Part shown: positions 1 to 9,253 of the stretch, piece after piece
Position numbering within the stretch: position 1 is the stretch's first letter
How the letters are laid out: each line of letters starts with the position of its first letter
From: Alcanivorax limicola
GTDB lineage: Bacteria > Pseudomonadota > Gammaproteobacteria > Pseudomonadales > Alcanivoracaceae
NCBI RefSeq assembly: GCF_019931215.1
Contig: NZ_JAIOUB010000001.1
Location: 1,305,418-1,369,417 of the forward strand
Length of the DNA: 64,000 bases
Direction: 5' to 3'
The notes under the pieces: model-generated
The model's input: only the letters and a program-made list of their open reading frames with translations
Database searches by the model: none
Told to the model about the DNA's origin: nothing
Program-made: the position numbers and the translations under genes

Positions 1-86
1 CGACAGCGCCGGCCCGCCGCTACCTGCATCAGCGTCACTCCCTGCGTTGTCTTCGTTTCAACTGACACGATCCTCGGGGAGCGCCA

Positions 87-1046
87 GTGTCCAAACTCGT
101 CGTCTTTACCGGAAACGCCAATCCCGAACTCGCCCAGGCCATGGTGCGCCAGCTGAATATTCCGCTGGGCGCTGCCGATGTCGGCACTTTCAGTGACGGC
201 GAAGTCGCCATCGACATCCATGAGAACGTGCGCGGCAAGGACGTTTTCATCGTCCAGTCCACTTGCAACCCCACCAACAACAACCTGATGGAAATCCTGG
301 TCATGGCGGACGCCCTGCGGCGCTCTTCCGCAGGCCGGATCACCGCTGTCATCCCCTACTTCGGTTACGCCCGCCAGGATCGCCGGGTGCGCTCCGCCCG
401 CGTGCCGATCACCGCCAAGGTAGTGGCCGACATGATCACCGCCGTCGGCGTGGATCGCGTGGTGACCGTGGACCTGCACGCCGACCAGATTCAGGGCTTC
501 TTCGATATTCCGGTGGACAACGTCTACGCCACACCGCTGATCGTGGCCGACATCGAACGCCAGAACTACGAGGACATGATGGTCGTGTCCCCGGACGTCG
601 GTGGCGTGGTGCGTGCCCGGGCATTGGCCAAGCAGCTCAACGATGCCGACCTGGCCATCATCGACAAGCGCCGCCCGAAGGCCAACGAATCCCAGGTCAT
701 GCACATCATCGGTGAAGTGGAAGGCCGCAGCTGTGTGCTGGTGGATGACATGGTGGATACCGCAGGGACGCTGTGCAAAGCGGCCAAGGCCCTGAAAGAG
801 CACGGCGCGACCCAGGTGGTGGCCTACTGTACCCACCCGGTGCTGTCTGGCGCTGCTATTGCCAACATCAAGGATTCCGAGCTGGATCAGTTGATCGTTA
901 CCGACACCATCCCGCTGTCTGCCGCGGCCCGCGATTGCGGCCGCATCCGGGTGCTGTCACTGGCCCCGATGCTGGCGGAAACCATCCGCCGGGTGAATAA
1001 CGAGGAATCCCTGTCGGCCATGTTCGACCGTCTCGGCCTGGTCTGA
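87..1046 (+). CDS. prs: Ribose-phosphate pyrophosphokinase
   Basis: Makes PRPP from ribose 5-phosphate and ATP in the cytosol, feeding purine, pyrimidine, histidine, tryptophan and NAD synthesis. The 319 residues match the usual bacterial length. Visible signatures are the RQDRR segment with the flexible catalytic loop (SARVPITAK), the family signature [11 protein letters not shown], and the PRPP-binding loop [13 protein letters not shown]. The start is GTG at 87, preceded by a purine-rich site (GGGGAGC) about 5 bases upstream, and the protein begins [17 protein letters not shown] as in other gammaproteobacteria. It is followed by rplY and pth, a common gammaproteobacterial order. A perfect palindrome after the stop probably ends or attenuates transcription. 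Confidence 0.98.
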   Translation: MSKLVVFTGNANPELAQAMVRQLNIPLGAADVGTFSDGEVAIDIHENVRGKDVFIVQSTCNPTNNNLMEILVMADALRRSSAGRITAVIPYFGYARQDRRVRSARVPITAKVVADMITAVGVDRVVTVDLHADQIQGFFDIPVDNVYATPLIVADIERQNYEDMMVVSPDVGGVVRARALAKQLNDADLAIIDKRRPKANESQVMHIIGEVEGRSCVLVDDMVDTAGTLCKAAKALKEHGATQVVAYCTHPVLSGAAIANIKDSELDQLIVTDTIPLSAAARDCGRIRVLSLAPMLAETIRRVNNEESLSAMFDRLGLV

Positions 1047-1061
1047 TCGCCTCTCCCCTGC

Positions 1062-1083
1062 AGTGCCCGGCATGCCGGGCACT
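1062..1083 (+). terminator. Hairpin after prs
   Basis: A perfect 22-nt palindrome (arms AGTGCCCGGCA / TGCCGGGCACT) begins 15 nt after the prs stop and is followed by GGCTTTT. Its position and strength suggest a terminator or attenuator between prs and rplY, although the T-run is short. Confidence 0.6.
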
Positions 1084-1185
1084 GGCTTTTCCCGCGCCGG
1101 CGTTACATAATGCGCGCCCATTTTACTGAACCTCCCGGCGTGGTCTGGTCGCAGGACCCGCCCGGGACATAACGGAGATACACTC

Positions 1186-1824
1186 ATGAGCAATGAGTTT
1201 CTGCTTAACGCAGAGGACCGCAGCGATGTAGGGAAAGGTGCGAGCCGCCGCCTGCGTCGTCTGGAGGCCCGCATCCCGGGTATCATTTACGGTGGCAAAT
1301 CTGCCCCGCAGATGATTACTGTGGAACTGCGCGAACTGGTCAAGGCACTGGAAAACGAAGCGTTTTACAGCCACATCCTGACCCTCAGTGTTGACGGCAA
1401 GAAGCAACAGGCGGTACTGCGTGACCTGCAGCGCCACCCGGCCAAAGGCACGCCGATGCATTGTGATTTCCTGCGCGTCGACAAAACCCACAAGATCACC
1501 ATGCAGGTTCCCTTGCACTTCACCAATGAAGACAAGTGCGCCGGCGTCAAGCAGCAGGGCGGCAAGATCACCCACAGCGCTTCCGAAGTGGAAGTCAGCT
1601 GTCTGCCGCAGAACCTGCCGGAGTTCATCGAGGTCGACATGACCAACGTGGCACTGGACCAGGTTGTTCACCTGTCCGATCTGGCGCTGCCGAAAGGCGT
1701 TGAACTGCTGGCGCTGACCCACGGCGAAGAGCACAACCTGCCGGTCGCCTCCGTGCACATGCCGAAAGGCACGACGGCAGATGAAGCTGAAGACGACGCC
1801 GAAGAAGAACCGAAAGAAGACTGA
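1186..1824 (+). CDS. rplY: 50S ribosomal protein L25 (CTC/TL5 long form)
   Basis: Binds 5S rRNA in the large ribosomal subunit. At 212 residues this is the long CTC/TL5 form: an N-terminal L25 beta-barrel (about 1-95, with [17 protein letters not shown]) plus a C-terminal TL5-type domain (about 100-190), unlike the short E. coli L25. It ends in a very acidic tail ([13 protein letters not shown]), common for this family. ATG at 1186 has the site ACGGAGAT 7 nt upstream. The next gene, pth, starts 11 nt after the stop, so the two are probably cotranscribed. Confidence 0.97.
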   Translation: MSNEFLLNAEDRSDVGKGASRRLRRLEARIPGIIYGGKSAPQMITVELRELVKALENEAFYSHILTLSVDGKKQQAVLRDLQRHPAKGTPMHCDFLRVDKTHKITMQVPLHFTNEDKCAGVKQQGGKITHSASEVEVSCLPQNLPEFIEVDMTNVALDQVVHLSDLALPKGVELLALTHGEEHNLPVASVHMPKGTTADEAEDDAEEEPKED

Positions 1825-1835
1825 CAGGCAGTATT

Positions 1836-2426
1836 GTGGCGGACCCGATCAGACTGATCATTGGCCTGGGCAATCCAGGCAACCAGTATGCGGACACCCG
1901 CCACAATGCCGGCGCCTGGTATGTGGACGCCCTGGCTCGTAGCCAGGGCGTTTCGCTTTCCGAGGACAAGAAGTATTTCGGCCTCACCGGCAGCTTTACC
2001 TGGCAAGGCGACACCGTGCGCCTGCTGATCCCCACCACCTTCATGAATCGCAGCGGCCAGGCAACAGCGGCGCTGGCGAACTTCTTCCGTATTCCCGTGA
2101 CCCAGATGCTGGTTGCCCATGACGAGCTGGACCTGCCCCCCGGCGTCATTCGCCTGAAAAAAGGCGGCGGCCACGGCGGCCATAACGGCCTGCGGGACAT
2201 CATCAGCAAACACGGCAATCAACGGGATTTTGTGCGGCTGCGCGTTGGCATCAGCCACCCCGGCAGCGCCGACCTGGTAACACCCCATGTCCTGGGCAAG
2301 CCCTCTTCTGCCGACCGCGAACGCATTGAGCGCGCCATCGACGAAGCGCTGCGCTACACCGGAGAACTGGTGCGCGGTGAGATTGATCAGGCGATGAACA
2401 GCCTCAATGGCTTCAAGGCGCCCTGA
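1836..2426 (+). CDS. pth: Peptidyl-tRNA hydrolase
   Basis: Releases peptides from peptidyl-tRNA that has dropped off ribosomes, recycling tRNA. The 196-residue protein shows the family N-terminus [19 protein letters not shown], with the catalytic histidine in TRHNAG, the substrate asparagine in TTFMNRSG, and the aspartate in [10 protein letters not shown]; the [10 protein letters not shown] loop is intact. GTG at 1836 is the start because it lies just after the rplY stop and gives the standard N-terminus. Its 3' end overlaps the convergent GST-like gene by 14 nt. Confidence 0.97.
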   Translation: MADPIRLIIGLGNPGNQYADTRHNAGAWYVDALARSQGVSLSEDKKYFGLTGSFTWQGDTVRLLIPTTFMNRSGQATAALANFFRIPVTQMLVAHDELDLPPGVIRLKKGGGHGGHNGLRDIISKHGNQRDFVRLRVGISHPGSADLVTPHVLGKPSSADRERIERAIDEALRYTGELVRGEIDQAMNSLNGFKAP

Positions 2427-3171
2427 GCCCCCTGTCTTTGGTATAACGACGCATTACCCACTGCCCCGCAGGGCGAGCACGTAACGACGTCATCTGCTCG
2501 CGCAGCAGCGCCGGCATCCTGTCCTCGCTCAGCGCCTCCCAGGGCGTCCCTCCTGGCACCAGCAACGGCGCGTAAAGCGATGCTGCAGCGATGTCCGCCA
2601 GCGTCAGCCGTTCCCCGACAAGATACCTGTCCGGGTCGCCCTTGATGCGTGACTCGATCAGCGCCAGCCCTTCCTGCAGCCGCTGCCAGGAATAGGCCAC
2701 GGGCTCCGGGCTGATCCGGTACATCCGCGCAATCCCCTTCTCCGTCACGGCCCCAAGCGCCCGCTGCACCAGGGCAGGCAGTCGATACGGCGCGTAGAAA
2801 ACCTTCATCACGTCGCTGCGGCCGAGCAATTGCCCGTATAGCCAGCGCCGCACGTGGGCGCCGTAACGGTCGAACTGCTGCTCCAGCTCAATCACCTGCT
2901 GGCGCGCCTCCGGCGCATCCGGCAGCAGCGGCGCATCCGGGTAGTATTTTTCCAGGTAGTAGGCAATCCGCGTGGAATCTCCCACCAGCCGTTTGCCGTC
3001 ACGCAACACCGGCACCGTATTCACGCCTGAGCGGGGGCGGGTAAACAACCGGTGCGGCCCCGGCAGCAGATTGTGCTCACGATAGGCCAGCCCCTTGCGA
3101 TCCAGCATCCAGCGGGCTTTCTCGCAATAGTGGGAAATGGGGAACTGATACAGCACACGATGCTCTGCCAT
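2413..3171 (-). CDS. Glutathione S-transferase family protein
   Basis: A 252-residue protein with a thioredoxin-fold N-terminal GST domain (about 1-80: [21 protein letters not shown], then [23 protein letters not shown], the usual cis-Pro and glutathione-contact region) and an all-helical C-terminal domain ending in [18 protein letters not shown], typical of GST_C. The SxYCEKAR pattern suggests a serine or cysteine at the active site, as in beta/omega-like GSTs; the substrate cannot be told. The start at 3171 gives [10 protein letters not shown]; the frame is open 78 nt further upstream but that extension does not look like coding sequence. Convergent with pth. Cytosolic, no signal peptide. 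Confidence 0.85.
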   Translation of the reverse strand: MAEHRVLYQFPISHYCEKARWMLDRKGLAYREHNLLPGPHRLFTRPRSGVNTVPVLRDGKRLVGDSTRIAYYLEKYYPDAPLLPDAPEARQQVIELEQQFDRYGAHVRRWLYGQLLGRSDVMKVFYAPYRLPALVQRALGAVTEKGIARMYRISPEPVAYSWQRLQEGLALIESRIKGDPDRYLVGERLTLADIAAASLYAPLLVPGGTPWEALSEDRMPALLREQMTSLRARPAGQWVMRRYTKDRGLRAP

Positions 3172-3397
3172 GACTGGCTGTCTCCTGATTCGATGACGAC
3201 AGTCTAAAAGCCCGCATGGGCCACGCCACGGCGTGGGCGCCACGGCCAATTGTCACAAAAGCCAACTTGTCCGGGACTTGCCCGGAACCTGCCCCGGACA
3301 GCCCGGCAAATCCCGCCCACCACCGACCATCAATCAAGTGGCGATTCCCGGCGACTTTCAGTAGCATGGCGCCCCTTGCAAACGGGAGCAGAATCTC

Positions 3398-4489
<1,092 letters not shown>

Positions 4490-4543
4490 GGCCGCTATTT
4501 GCGGCACAGGCAGGAATTGTCGGGGATTCAGGGGCTTCAGCTA

Positions 4544-4572
4544 TTGACACCACGCAGCCCCTGCCGGAAAAT
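4544..4572 (+). promoter_or_regulatory. Candidate sigma-70 promoter of tRNA-Met
   Basis: A consensus -35 TTGACA (4544-4549) is followed after exactly 17 nt by GAAAAT (4567-4572, 4 of 6 matches to TATAAT) and a GC-rich discriminator TCGCGCTC, typical of stringently controlled stable-RNA promoters. Transcription would begin about 10 nt upstream of the mature tRNA. Confidence 0.65.
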
Positions 4573-4588
4573 TCGCGCTCTTCAAAAA

Positions 4589-4665
4589 GGCTACGTAGCT
4601 CAGCTGGTTAGAGCACAGCACTCATAATGCTGGGGTCGGTGGTTCAAGTCCACCCGTAGCCACCA
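4589..4665 (+). tRNA. tRNA-Met (CAT), elongator
   Basis: A complete 77-nt cloverleaf. The acceptor stem pairs GGCTACG (4589-4595) with CGTAGCC (4655-4661), followed by discriminator A and an encoded CCA (4663-4665). The D-arm contains AGCTCAGCTGGTTAGAGC, the anticodon stem CAGCA/TGCTG encloses CTCATAA with CAT at 4623-4625, and the T-arm has GGTTCAAGTC. The paired first base and overall similarity to E. coli metT mark it as elongator rather than initiator tRNA-Met. A CAT anticodon can also be tRNA-Ile2, but the acceptor stem fits tRNA-Met. Confidence 0.96.
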
Positions 4666-4734
4666 TCTTCTCCTCCCTTGCCAACCCCTTGATGTATCCA
4701 GGCGCGTACTGCGCCAGGCCAATGCGCTATTGCG

Positions 4735-5616
4735 TCAGGATCCGCCTGACTCGGCACGGCCCTCTTCTGGTCCCAGGCCAAAGGGCCCGACAATAACGCT
4801 GCCCGAATGCACCATGTGGTAATCCAGGCGTGCACGCCAGGCCTTGCCGTAGCGATAAAACGGAATGGTGGGATAAAGGTGATGCACCAGATGATAGTTC
4901 TGGCACATCAGCACCGGCGTGAGCCACCACTCCTGCCCCATCCGCATCAATGCCGTCGTATTCGGGTCGGTGTCCTGCCGCCCGGTGTGCGGATAATGAG
5001 GCAGCACCATGAACACCAGACACATCAGGGAAAAGGCAAAGTAGGTCGGGATCAGCCACAGCATCAACATGTAGTAAGGCTGCCAGTAAATCAGCGCCGC
5101 AAACACCAGCACGCCAATAGCGATTTCGCGATAGATTTCACGCCTGGACACGCTGGGCAAGAGATCCGGGTTACGCAGATAGCGGGCCAGATAGATAAAC
5201 GGCCAGAATCCCCACAGCGGCATGGTTTTCAGGCTGCCGGCCATCCACAGGTCCGGGTCGCGCTCTTCGTTGGTAAAGCGGTGATGCTGCATGTGCAGCA
5301 AACGAAACAGTTTGCCTTTGCCAAAGGGCAACGCCAGAAAGGTGGCGGCCGCCAGAATAAAGTCATTGAGTTTGCCATTGCGGGCGGCGCATCGATGGAT
5401 TGCTTCGTGGGCCGGAGTAAACAGGGTATAGCCGGTCACCGCATTCACGATTGCGCCAAGCCATACCGGCCAGACATCCGTCAATACCAGCGCCCACGAG
5501 GCAAAAATCAATGCGTAGGCAATGATCAGGATGGCCACGGTGGGCCAGGCCACGACGGGCGTCAGACGCAGCGCCGAAAGTGCCCGAAGGCCGTCCATCT
5601 CCTGCTTGGCGTGCAT
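4735..5616 (-). CDS. Membrane fatty acid desaturase / hydroxylase family
   Basis: An integral-membrane di-iron enzyme of the fatty acid desaturase superfamily (293 residues). The three histidine boxes are visible: HEAIH (about 70-74), HMQHH (about 108-112) and HLVHH near the C-terminus (in NYHLVHHLYP). Hydrophobic segments at about 22-60, 85-100 and in the centre fit the usual four-helix arrangement. The third box and the length resemble the beta-carotene-hydroxylase-like branch as much as acyl desaturases, so the substrate is open. The ATG at 5616 overlaps the TGA of the upstream SDR gene by one base (TGATG) and has an AGGGAGG site, so the two are translationally coupled. The frame is open 75 nt further upstream, but inside the SDR gene. 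Confidence 0.85.
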   Translation of the reverse strand: MHAKQEMDGLRALSALRLTPVVAWPTVAILIIAYALIFASWALVLTDVWPVWLGAIVNAVTGYTLFTPAHEAIHRCAARNGKLNDFILAAATFLALPFGKGKLFRLLHMQHHRFTNEERDPDLWMAGSLKTMPLWGFWPFIYLARYLRNPDLLPSVSRREIYREIAIGVLVFAALIYWQPYYMLMLWLIPTYFAFSLMCLVFMVLPHYPHTGRQDTDPNTTALMRMGQEWWLTPVLMCQNYHLVHHLYPTIPFYRYGKAWRARLDYHMVHSGSVIVGPFGLGPEEGRAESGGS

Positions 5617-6494
5617 CAGCGAGCCTCCCTGTAAAGCAGACGGCCAACACTGTTCATCGCGGCTTTGGTGAGCGAAAGGCGAATCACCCATCTGAACAGA
5701 CTGTTTGGCATCAGTGCGCGGGAAAGGAACAACATTTTCGCATCAAGACCGACCTGAAAACGCAGGCGGCGACCCTGATCATTGGCGGCGCGAAAAATGA
5801 CCCGGGCAGCATCCTCGCTGCGGGAACCACCGGGGCCGGTGCGGTCCATGACAGCAAGCTGCTCGACAGAATAGTCTTCGTAGGCAGTCACGCCGGTGCG
5901 GTTCTCACGATCGGAAGAGCGACCAAAAAAATCGGTGTTAACGGCGCCCGGCTCCACCAGCTTGACGCGAATATTCAGTGGCTCGAGTTCATAGGTCAGC
6001 CCTTCGGTAAAGCCTTCCACGGCGTGTTTGCTGGCGTTGTAGACGCTATAGAGCGGCAGCGGAATACGCCCGACCATGCTGGCGATATTGACGATATGAC
6101 CCGCCCCCCGAGCACGGAAGTGGGGCAGAATGGCCCGACAACCTTCCATCAGCCCATGGACGTTGGTGGCGAACTGGCGCTGGATCTGTTCAACATCCAG
6201 CGTTTCAAACGCGCCCATCAGTGCATAACCCGCATTATTGATCATGACGTCGATCGCGCCAAAGTGTGCGATGCCTTGCGCCACCGCTGCATGAATCGAG
6301 TCGTGATCGGTCACATCCAGGCGGAGGCACAGCACGCGCGGCAGTATGTGAAGGTCGTTTCGCTTTTCCGGATTGCGGAATGTGGCAATGACGTTCCAGC
6401 CCTGCTGTTGAAAGTATCGGGCGGTGGCCAACCCGATGCCGGACGAACAGCCGGTGATCATTACGGTTTTTGCATCGCGGGTTTGCGGCGCCAT
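5616..6494 (-). CDS. Short-chain dehydrogenase/reductase
   Basis: A classical SDR (292 residues): Rossmann cofactor loop TGCSSGIG at about 14-21, structural motif NNAGYA, catalytic serine in VNIASMVGRI and active-site YNASK. Proteins of this type reduce or oxidise alcohol/keto groups using NAD(P)H; the substrate is unknown. Residues 225-292 form a longer C-terminal extension ending in hydrophobic/basic sequence (LFRWVIRLSLTKAAMNS), suggesting membrane association. The start at 6494 has the AGGAG site 7 nt upstream; in-frame codons above it lie in the promoter region. First gene of a two-gene unit with the desaturase and divergent from the TetR gene, so it is probably under TetR control. Confidence 0.88.
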   Translation of the reverse strand: MAPQTRDAKTVMITGCSSGIGLATARYFQQQGWNVIATFRNPEKRNDLHILPRVLCLRLDVTDHDSIHAAVAQGIAHFGAIDVMINNAGYALMGAFETLDVEQIQRQFATNVHGLMEGCRAILPHFRARGAGHIVNIASMVGRIPLPLYSVYNASKHAVEGFTEGLTYELEPLNIRVKLVEPGAVNTDFFGRSSDRENRTGVTAYEDYSVEQLAVMDRTGPGGSRSEDAARVIFRAANDQGRRLRFQVGLDAKMLFLSRALMPNSLFRWVIRLSLTKAAMNSVGRLLYREAR

Positions 6495-6550
6495 GGGCAG
6501 TCTCCTCATAAGTCGGAGCGCGAGCCGACAGACCCACAGGGACAGACCTA

Positions 6551-6566
6551 CCAAGCACGCGCTTGG
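6551..6566. promoter_or_regulatory. Imperfect palindrome in SDR/TetR intergenic region
   Basis: CCAAGC-ACGC-GCTTGG, six-base arms with a four-base centre, lies between the start of the SDR gene and the larger TATA-centred palindrome. It may be a second operator half or a 5' leader hairpin. Confidence 0.35.
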
Positions 6567-6579
6567 TTTCACCATATTG

Positions 6580-6593
6580 TCAGTATATACTGA
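6580..6593. promoter_or_regulatory. Candidate TetR operator palindrome
   Basis: A perfect 14-bp palindrome, TCAGTATATACTGA, stands in an AT-rich patch (about 6571-6600) in the 184-bp gap between the divergent SDR-desaturase unit and the TetR gene. TetR-family dimers typically bind palindromes of this size located over the divergent promoters, so this is the likely operator. The assignment rests on position and symmetry only. Confidence 0.6.
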
Positions 6594-6678
6594 TATTCAA
6601 CTGGCATTAGCCCGGCTGGCACGCCACGGCCGCCACGCCATGAAAGCGCCCCAAAAGAGACCTACCCAAGAGAGACCT

Positions 6679-7323
6679 ATGAGAAAACAACCACGCCAGC
6701 AGCGCTCAAGGGCACTGGTCCAAAGCCTGGTCGAGGCCACCGGGCGGGTCATAGAAGCACGCGGGCTGGAATTTGCCACCACCAACCATATCGCCGAGTC
6801 TGCGGGCGTGGATATCGCGTCCCTGTACCAGTATTTCGAGAACAAGGAAGACCTGGTGGAGGAGCTACTGCGGCACCACGCCAGCCAGATGGTCGCGATG
6901 GCAACGGACTATTTCAAAAGCATCAACATGTTCGAAGCCAGCCCCAGCGCCCTGCTGCGCGGCGCCCTGTCTCTGGGGCTGGGGCTGGCGCGCACCAATC
7001 CGGTACTGCTGGAGCTGGCACAACATCCCAAGTTCTTCTTCAGCAGTCAGGGCATCGTGCAGCTGGAAAACCATCTGCAGACGGTTGCCACAACCTATTT
7101 CATGCACCACTTCCGCAGCTACCCCATGGAAAACCTTCAGACACGGCTGTATATCGTCAGCAAGAGCGCCTTTACCCTGATTGCCCGCCATCTCTCAGAG
7201 CCACATTCGATGATCAGCGACGCGGAGTTGGTCGACAATATGGTGCTGCTTTATGCGCCTTTCTTTGAATCCGGGGCTGTCTTGAAAACGGAGCCCCTGC
7301 AGCGAGACGACAGCGCGCTTTGA
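6679..7323 (+). CDS. TetR/AcrR family transcriptional regulator
   Basis: A 214-residue repressor-type protein. The N-terminal helix-turn-helix (about 8-55) reads RSRALVQSLVEATGRVIEARGLEFATTNHIAESAGVDIASLYQYFENKEDLVEELL, with the hallmark SLYQYFENKEDL. The C-terminal ligand/dimer domain is all-helical and poorly conserved. ATG at 6679 is chosen because GAGAG precedes it; an in-frame ATG at 6640 lacks a ribosome site. Divergent from the SDR-desaturase pair with a palindrome between them, so it probably controls those genes and itself in response to a lipid-like ligand, which is inference. Confidence 0.88.
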   Translation: MRKQPRQQRSRALVQSLVEATGRVIEARGLEFATTNHIAESAGVDIASLYQYFENKEDLVEELLRHHASQMVAMATDYFKSINMFEASPSALLRGALSLGLGLARTNPVLLELAQHPKFFFSSQGIVQLENHLQTVATTYFMHHFRSYPMENLQTRLYIVSKSAFTLIARHLSEPHSMISDAELVDNMVLLYAPFFESGAVLKTEPLQRDDSAL

Positions 7324-7444
7324 GGGCGACATCACTCGCACCCGGGAACCTTGCCGGCGCCGCAGGGGTCCCAGCGTTATGCCTGCCCCCCGCATCACTC
7401 ACTGAACCGGGCACCCATCACTGAACTGGCAAACGGACATCCCC

Positions 7445-7900
7445 ATGAAAAAGCTGGCACGCAACAGTCTCCTTGCCATCACGGCCATGGCCTGGCTCGG
7501 CCAGCCTGTCGTGGCCGACACCAAACGCGGTGACGGCGGCAGCACCCAGATCCACATGCAGCAAAGCAGCGAGGGAGAGCGCCAACCCTCTCGGGGGTAC
7601 AGCGCCAGCGATCGCGCCCTGTTGCGCAGTCATTTTCGTCAGGCCGGCGCGACGGATGCCGGTAGCACTGCCTTGAGCAGCACTGCCTTGGGCAACACAC
7701 TCGCCGACGCTGCCGCGCTGAGTGCCGGCGACACGCTCGACTTTGACGCGCTCCGCAATGCTCGCACTCTGCCCGCTGACATTCGCAACAGACTGGCCGC
7801 CCCGGCGACGGACACACAGGATCTGCTGATCGGCCATCAGGCGGTGCGGCTGACACGGGACACGCGGGTGGTCATCGACACTGTGACACTGCAGGTCTGA
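7445..7900 (+). CDS. Exported protein, possibly RcnB/CigR-like
   Basis: A 151-residue protein with a clear signal peptide (MKKLARNSLLAITAMAWLGQPVVADT, cleavage after VVA). The mature part is polar and low-complexity up to about residue 110, then ends LIGHQAVRLTRDTRVVIDTVTLQV. That ending, and the YSASDRALLRSHF segment, resemble the C-terminal domain of periplasmic RcnB/CigR-like proteins, but the resemblance is weak. There is a near-repeat SSTALGN/GSTALSSTAL at about 73-84. ATG at 7445 is accepted because it gives the signal peptide. It stands alone; function unknown. Confidence 0.65.
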   Translation: MKKLARNSLLAITAMAWLGQPVVADTKRGDGGSTQIHMQQSSEGERQPSRGYSASDRALLRSHFRQAGATDAGSTALSSTALGNTLADAAALSAGDTLDFDALRNARTLPADIRNRLAAPATDTQDLLIGHQAVRLTRDTRVVIDTVTLQV

Positions 7901-8043
7901 TCCGGCCTTGCCGGATAACGCCAACTCGCCCTCACCACTTTCACGACAGAGTGCTCATTTCCGGCATTTGGCCCGTGACACGGGGAACCTGAGAGCGGGT
8001 GCTGGTTCATAATGGGCTCAACACCCGCAAAAGGCACAGGGAC

Positions 8044-8463
8044 ATGGACAGGACCCATCACAGAGCCCCCGGAAGCGCCATTTCCGGCACTATTTCCGAC
8101 ACCATAGCGGAGCAGGGCGCATCGGAAAGCACTGTTCCTCCGGCGGCACTGCGTGAGGCCGTACTGGCCGAGGGTTTCCGGTTGATGGCGTTCAGTGCGG
8201 CGGACGCCAGCGCCTTGCGGATTTATCTGGCCACGCCCTTCCAGCTCCCGACCTGGCTTCAGCAGGTGCGCTGCCGTCAGCCGGTCCCCGCCTCCCTGCT
8301 GCAGCAGGCGCGCCATGTGCCCCTGCGCCTTGCCGCGGCGCTGAGCACACCGCCACAGGGCACCCGGGATGTGTATCTGGATGGCTGTGTCATGCGGCTG
8401 GTGGTGGACAGCTGGGTACTGGTGGACGTGCTGACACCGGAGCGCTGGCGGCCAATCGCCTGA
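8044..8463 (+). CDS. Hypothetical protein
   Basis: A 139-residue reading frame with no family I recognise. It is soluble, alanine- and leucine-rich, and contains a patterned C-terminal half (RDVYLDGCVMRLVVDSWVLVDVLTPERW) suggestive of a small beta-rich domain. The start is uncertain: a -10-like CATAAT at 8008-8013 suggests transcription begins near 8020, favouring ATG 8044 over an in-frame GTG at 7999. Its TGA stop abuts the stop of the convergent DUF1820 gene (TGATCA), leaving no space for a terminator. Confidence 0.55.
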   Translation: MDRTHHRAPGSAISGTISDTIAEQGASESTVPPAALREAVLAEGFRLMAFSAADASALRIYLATPFQLPTWLQQVRCRQPVPASLLQQARHVPLRLAAALSTPPQGTRDVYLDGCVMRLVVDSWVLVDVLTPERWRPIA

Positions 8464-8817
8464 TCAGCGCCCCGTCTTCGGCCCCGGCGGCATCCCCGGT
8501 GGCACCGAGGGCAGGGGAAACGCGTGAATATTGCCACTCTGCCCCGCTTCCATGATCTTGCCCACCCCCTCCTTTTCCACTTCGTCGATACGGATCACCG
8601 CATGCATGGGGATGAACGACCGCTGCACGCCGGCAAATTCATTCTTCAGGCGCTCTTCCGAGGGGTCCACCACCATCTGTGAGCGCTCACCAAACAGGAA
8701 TTCCTCCACCTCGATAAAGCCGTGAAGATCGCTCTGATAGATGTTGGTGGCGTAGACCTCATAGATCTGGCCCAGGTTGTGGAAGATGACTTTATAGATC
8801 TGGCGTGGGGTAGACAT
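8464..8817 (-). CDS. DUF1820 family protein
   Basis: A 117-residue cytosolic protein matching my memory of the DUF1820 family found in gammaproteobacteria: IYKVIFHNLGQIYEVYATNIYQSDLHGFIEVEEFLFGE, then VVDPSEERLKNEFAGVQRSFIPMHAVIRIDEVEKEGVGKI. The last third is proline/glycine-rich and variable. No biochemical role is established. The start is ATG 8817, giving MSTPRQIYK; the open frame up to 9009 is non-coding 5' sequence. Convergent with the preceding hypothetical gene at zero distance. Confidence 0.85.
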   Translation of the reverse strand: MSTPRQIYKVIFHNLGQIYEVYATNIYQSDLHGFIEVEEFLFGERSQMVVDPSEERLKNEFAGVQRSFIPMHAVIRIDEVEKEGVGKIMEAGQSGNIHAFPLPSVPPGMPPGPKTGR

Positions 8818-9253
8818 CTGCTGTGGCCTGCTCGGGACGGTATGCCGGGGGGCGCCAAGGATAGCATATTCGCCGACGGCTTCACCGCGCCGCGTGCGGC
8901 CCTTCACACGCGGGACAAATGGCTGAAAACCCTGCACTTTGGCTGGACTTTGCCTATCTGAATGACTAGAGTTAGCGCCCACAATGCACCGTGGGGCAAT
9001 TTGCCGCACCCCGAAGTGTTTCGGTCTGTTCAGCGACGCGCTAGCCGCTTGATCTGGCGAAACTTTTCGTAAATTGGCGCAAAAATGATCATCCCCTGAT
9101 CATAATGGCGCCGACGGGTAAGGGCTTCCTTGCAAGAGCCCGGCAACGTCTTCACGCGCATCATCCTGAAACGCTTTCCAGGTGCCGCACCTACGGCGAT
9201 AACACGCGTCTGCCCGCCCAGGCAGTCGCTGGGGAAAACAGGGAGCCTACGCA
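8818..9253. other. 436-bp non-coding region between DUF1820 gene and coxB
   Basis: No credible gene on either strand. It must contain the divergent promoters for DUF1820 and the cox operon. The only distinct structure is a pair of TGATCA palindromes separated by TCCCC (9086-9102), overlapping a -10-like CATAAT at 9101-9106, and a small self-complementary CGAAACTTTTCG at 9058-9069. A long (about 140-nt) leader for coxB is likely. Confidence 0.6.
9086..9106 (+). promoter_or_regulatory. Paired TGATCA palindromes with -10-like CATAAT
   Basis: TGATCA at 9086-9091 and 9097-9102 are 11 bp apart (about one helical turn) and the second overlaps CATAAT at 9101-9106. Upstream of coxB, this could be a regulator site over the cox promoter. 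No good -35 at standard spacing is evident. Confidence 0.35.

Noticed and set aside
1..86. A tRNA or end of ispE upstream of prs
   Set aside because: The 86 bases do not form a cloverleaf or show a recognisable coding end, so nothing is called.
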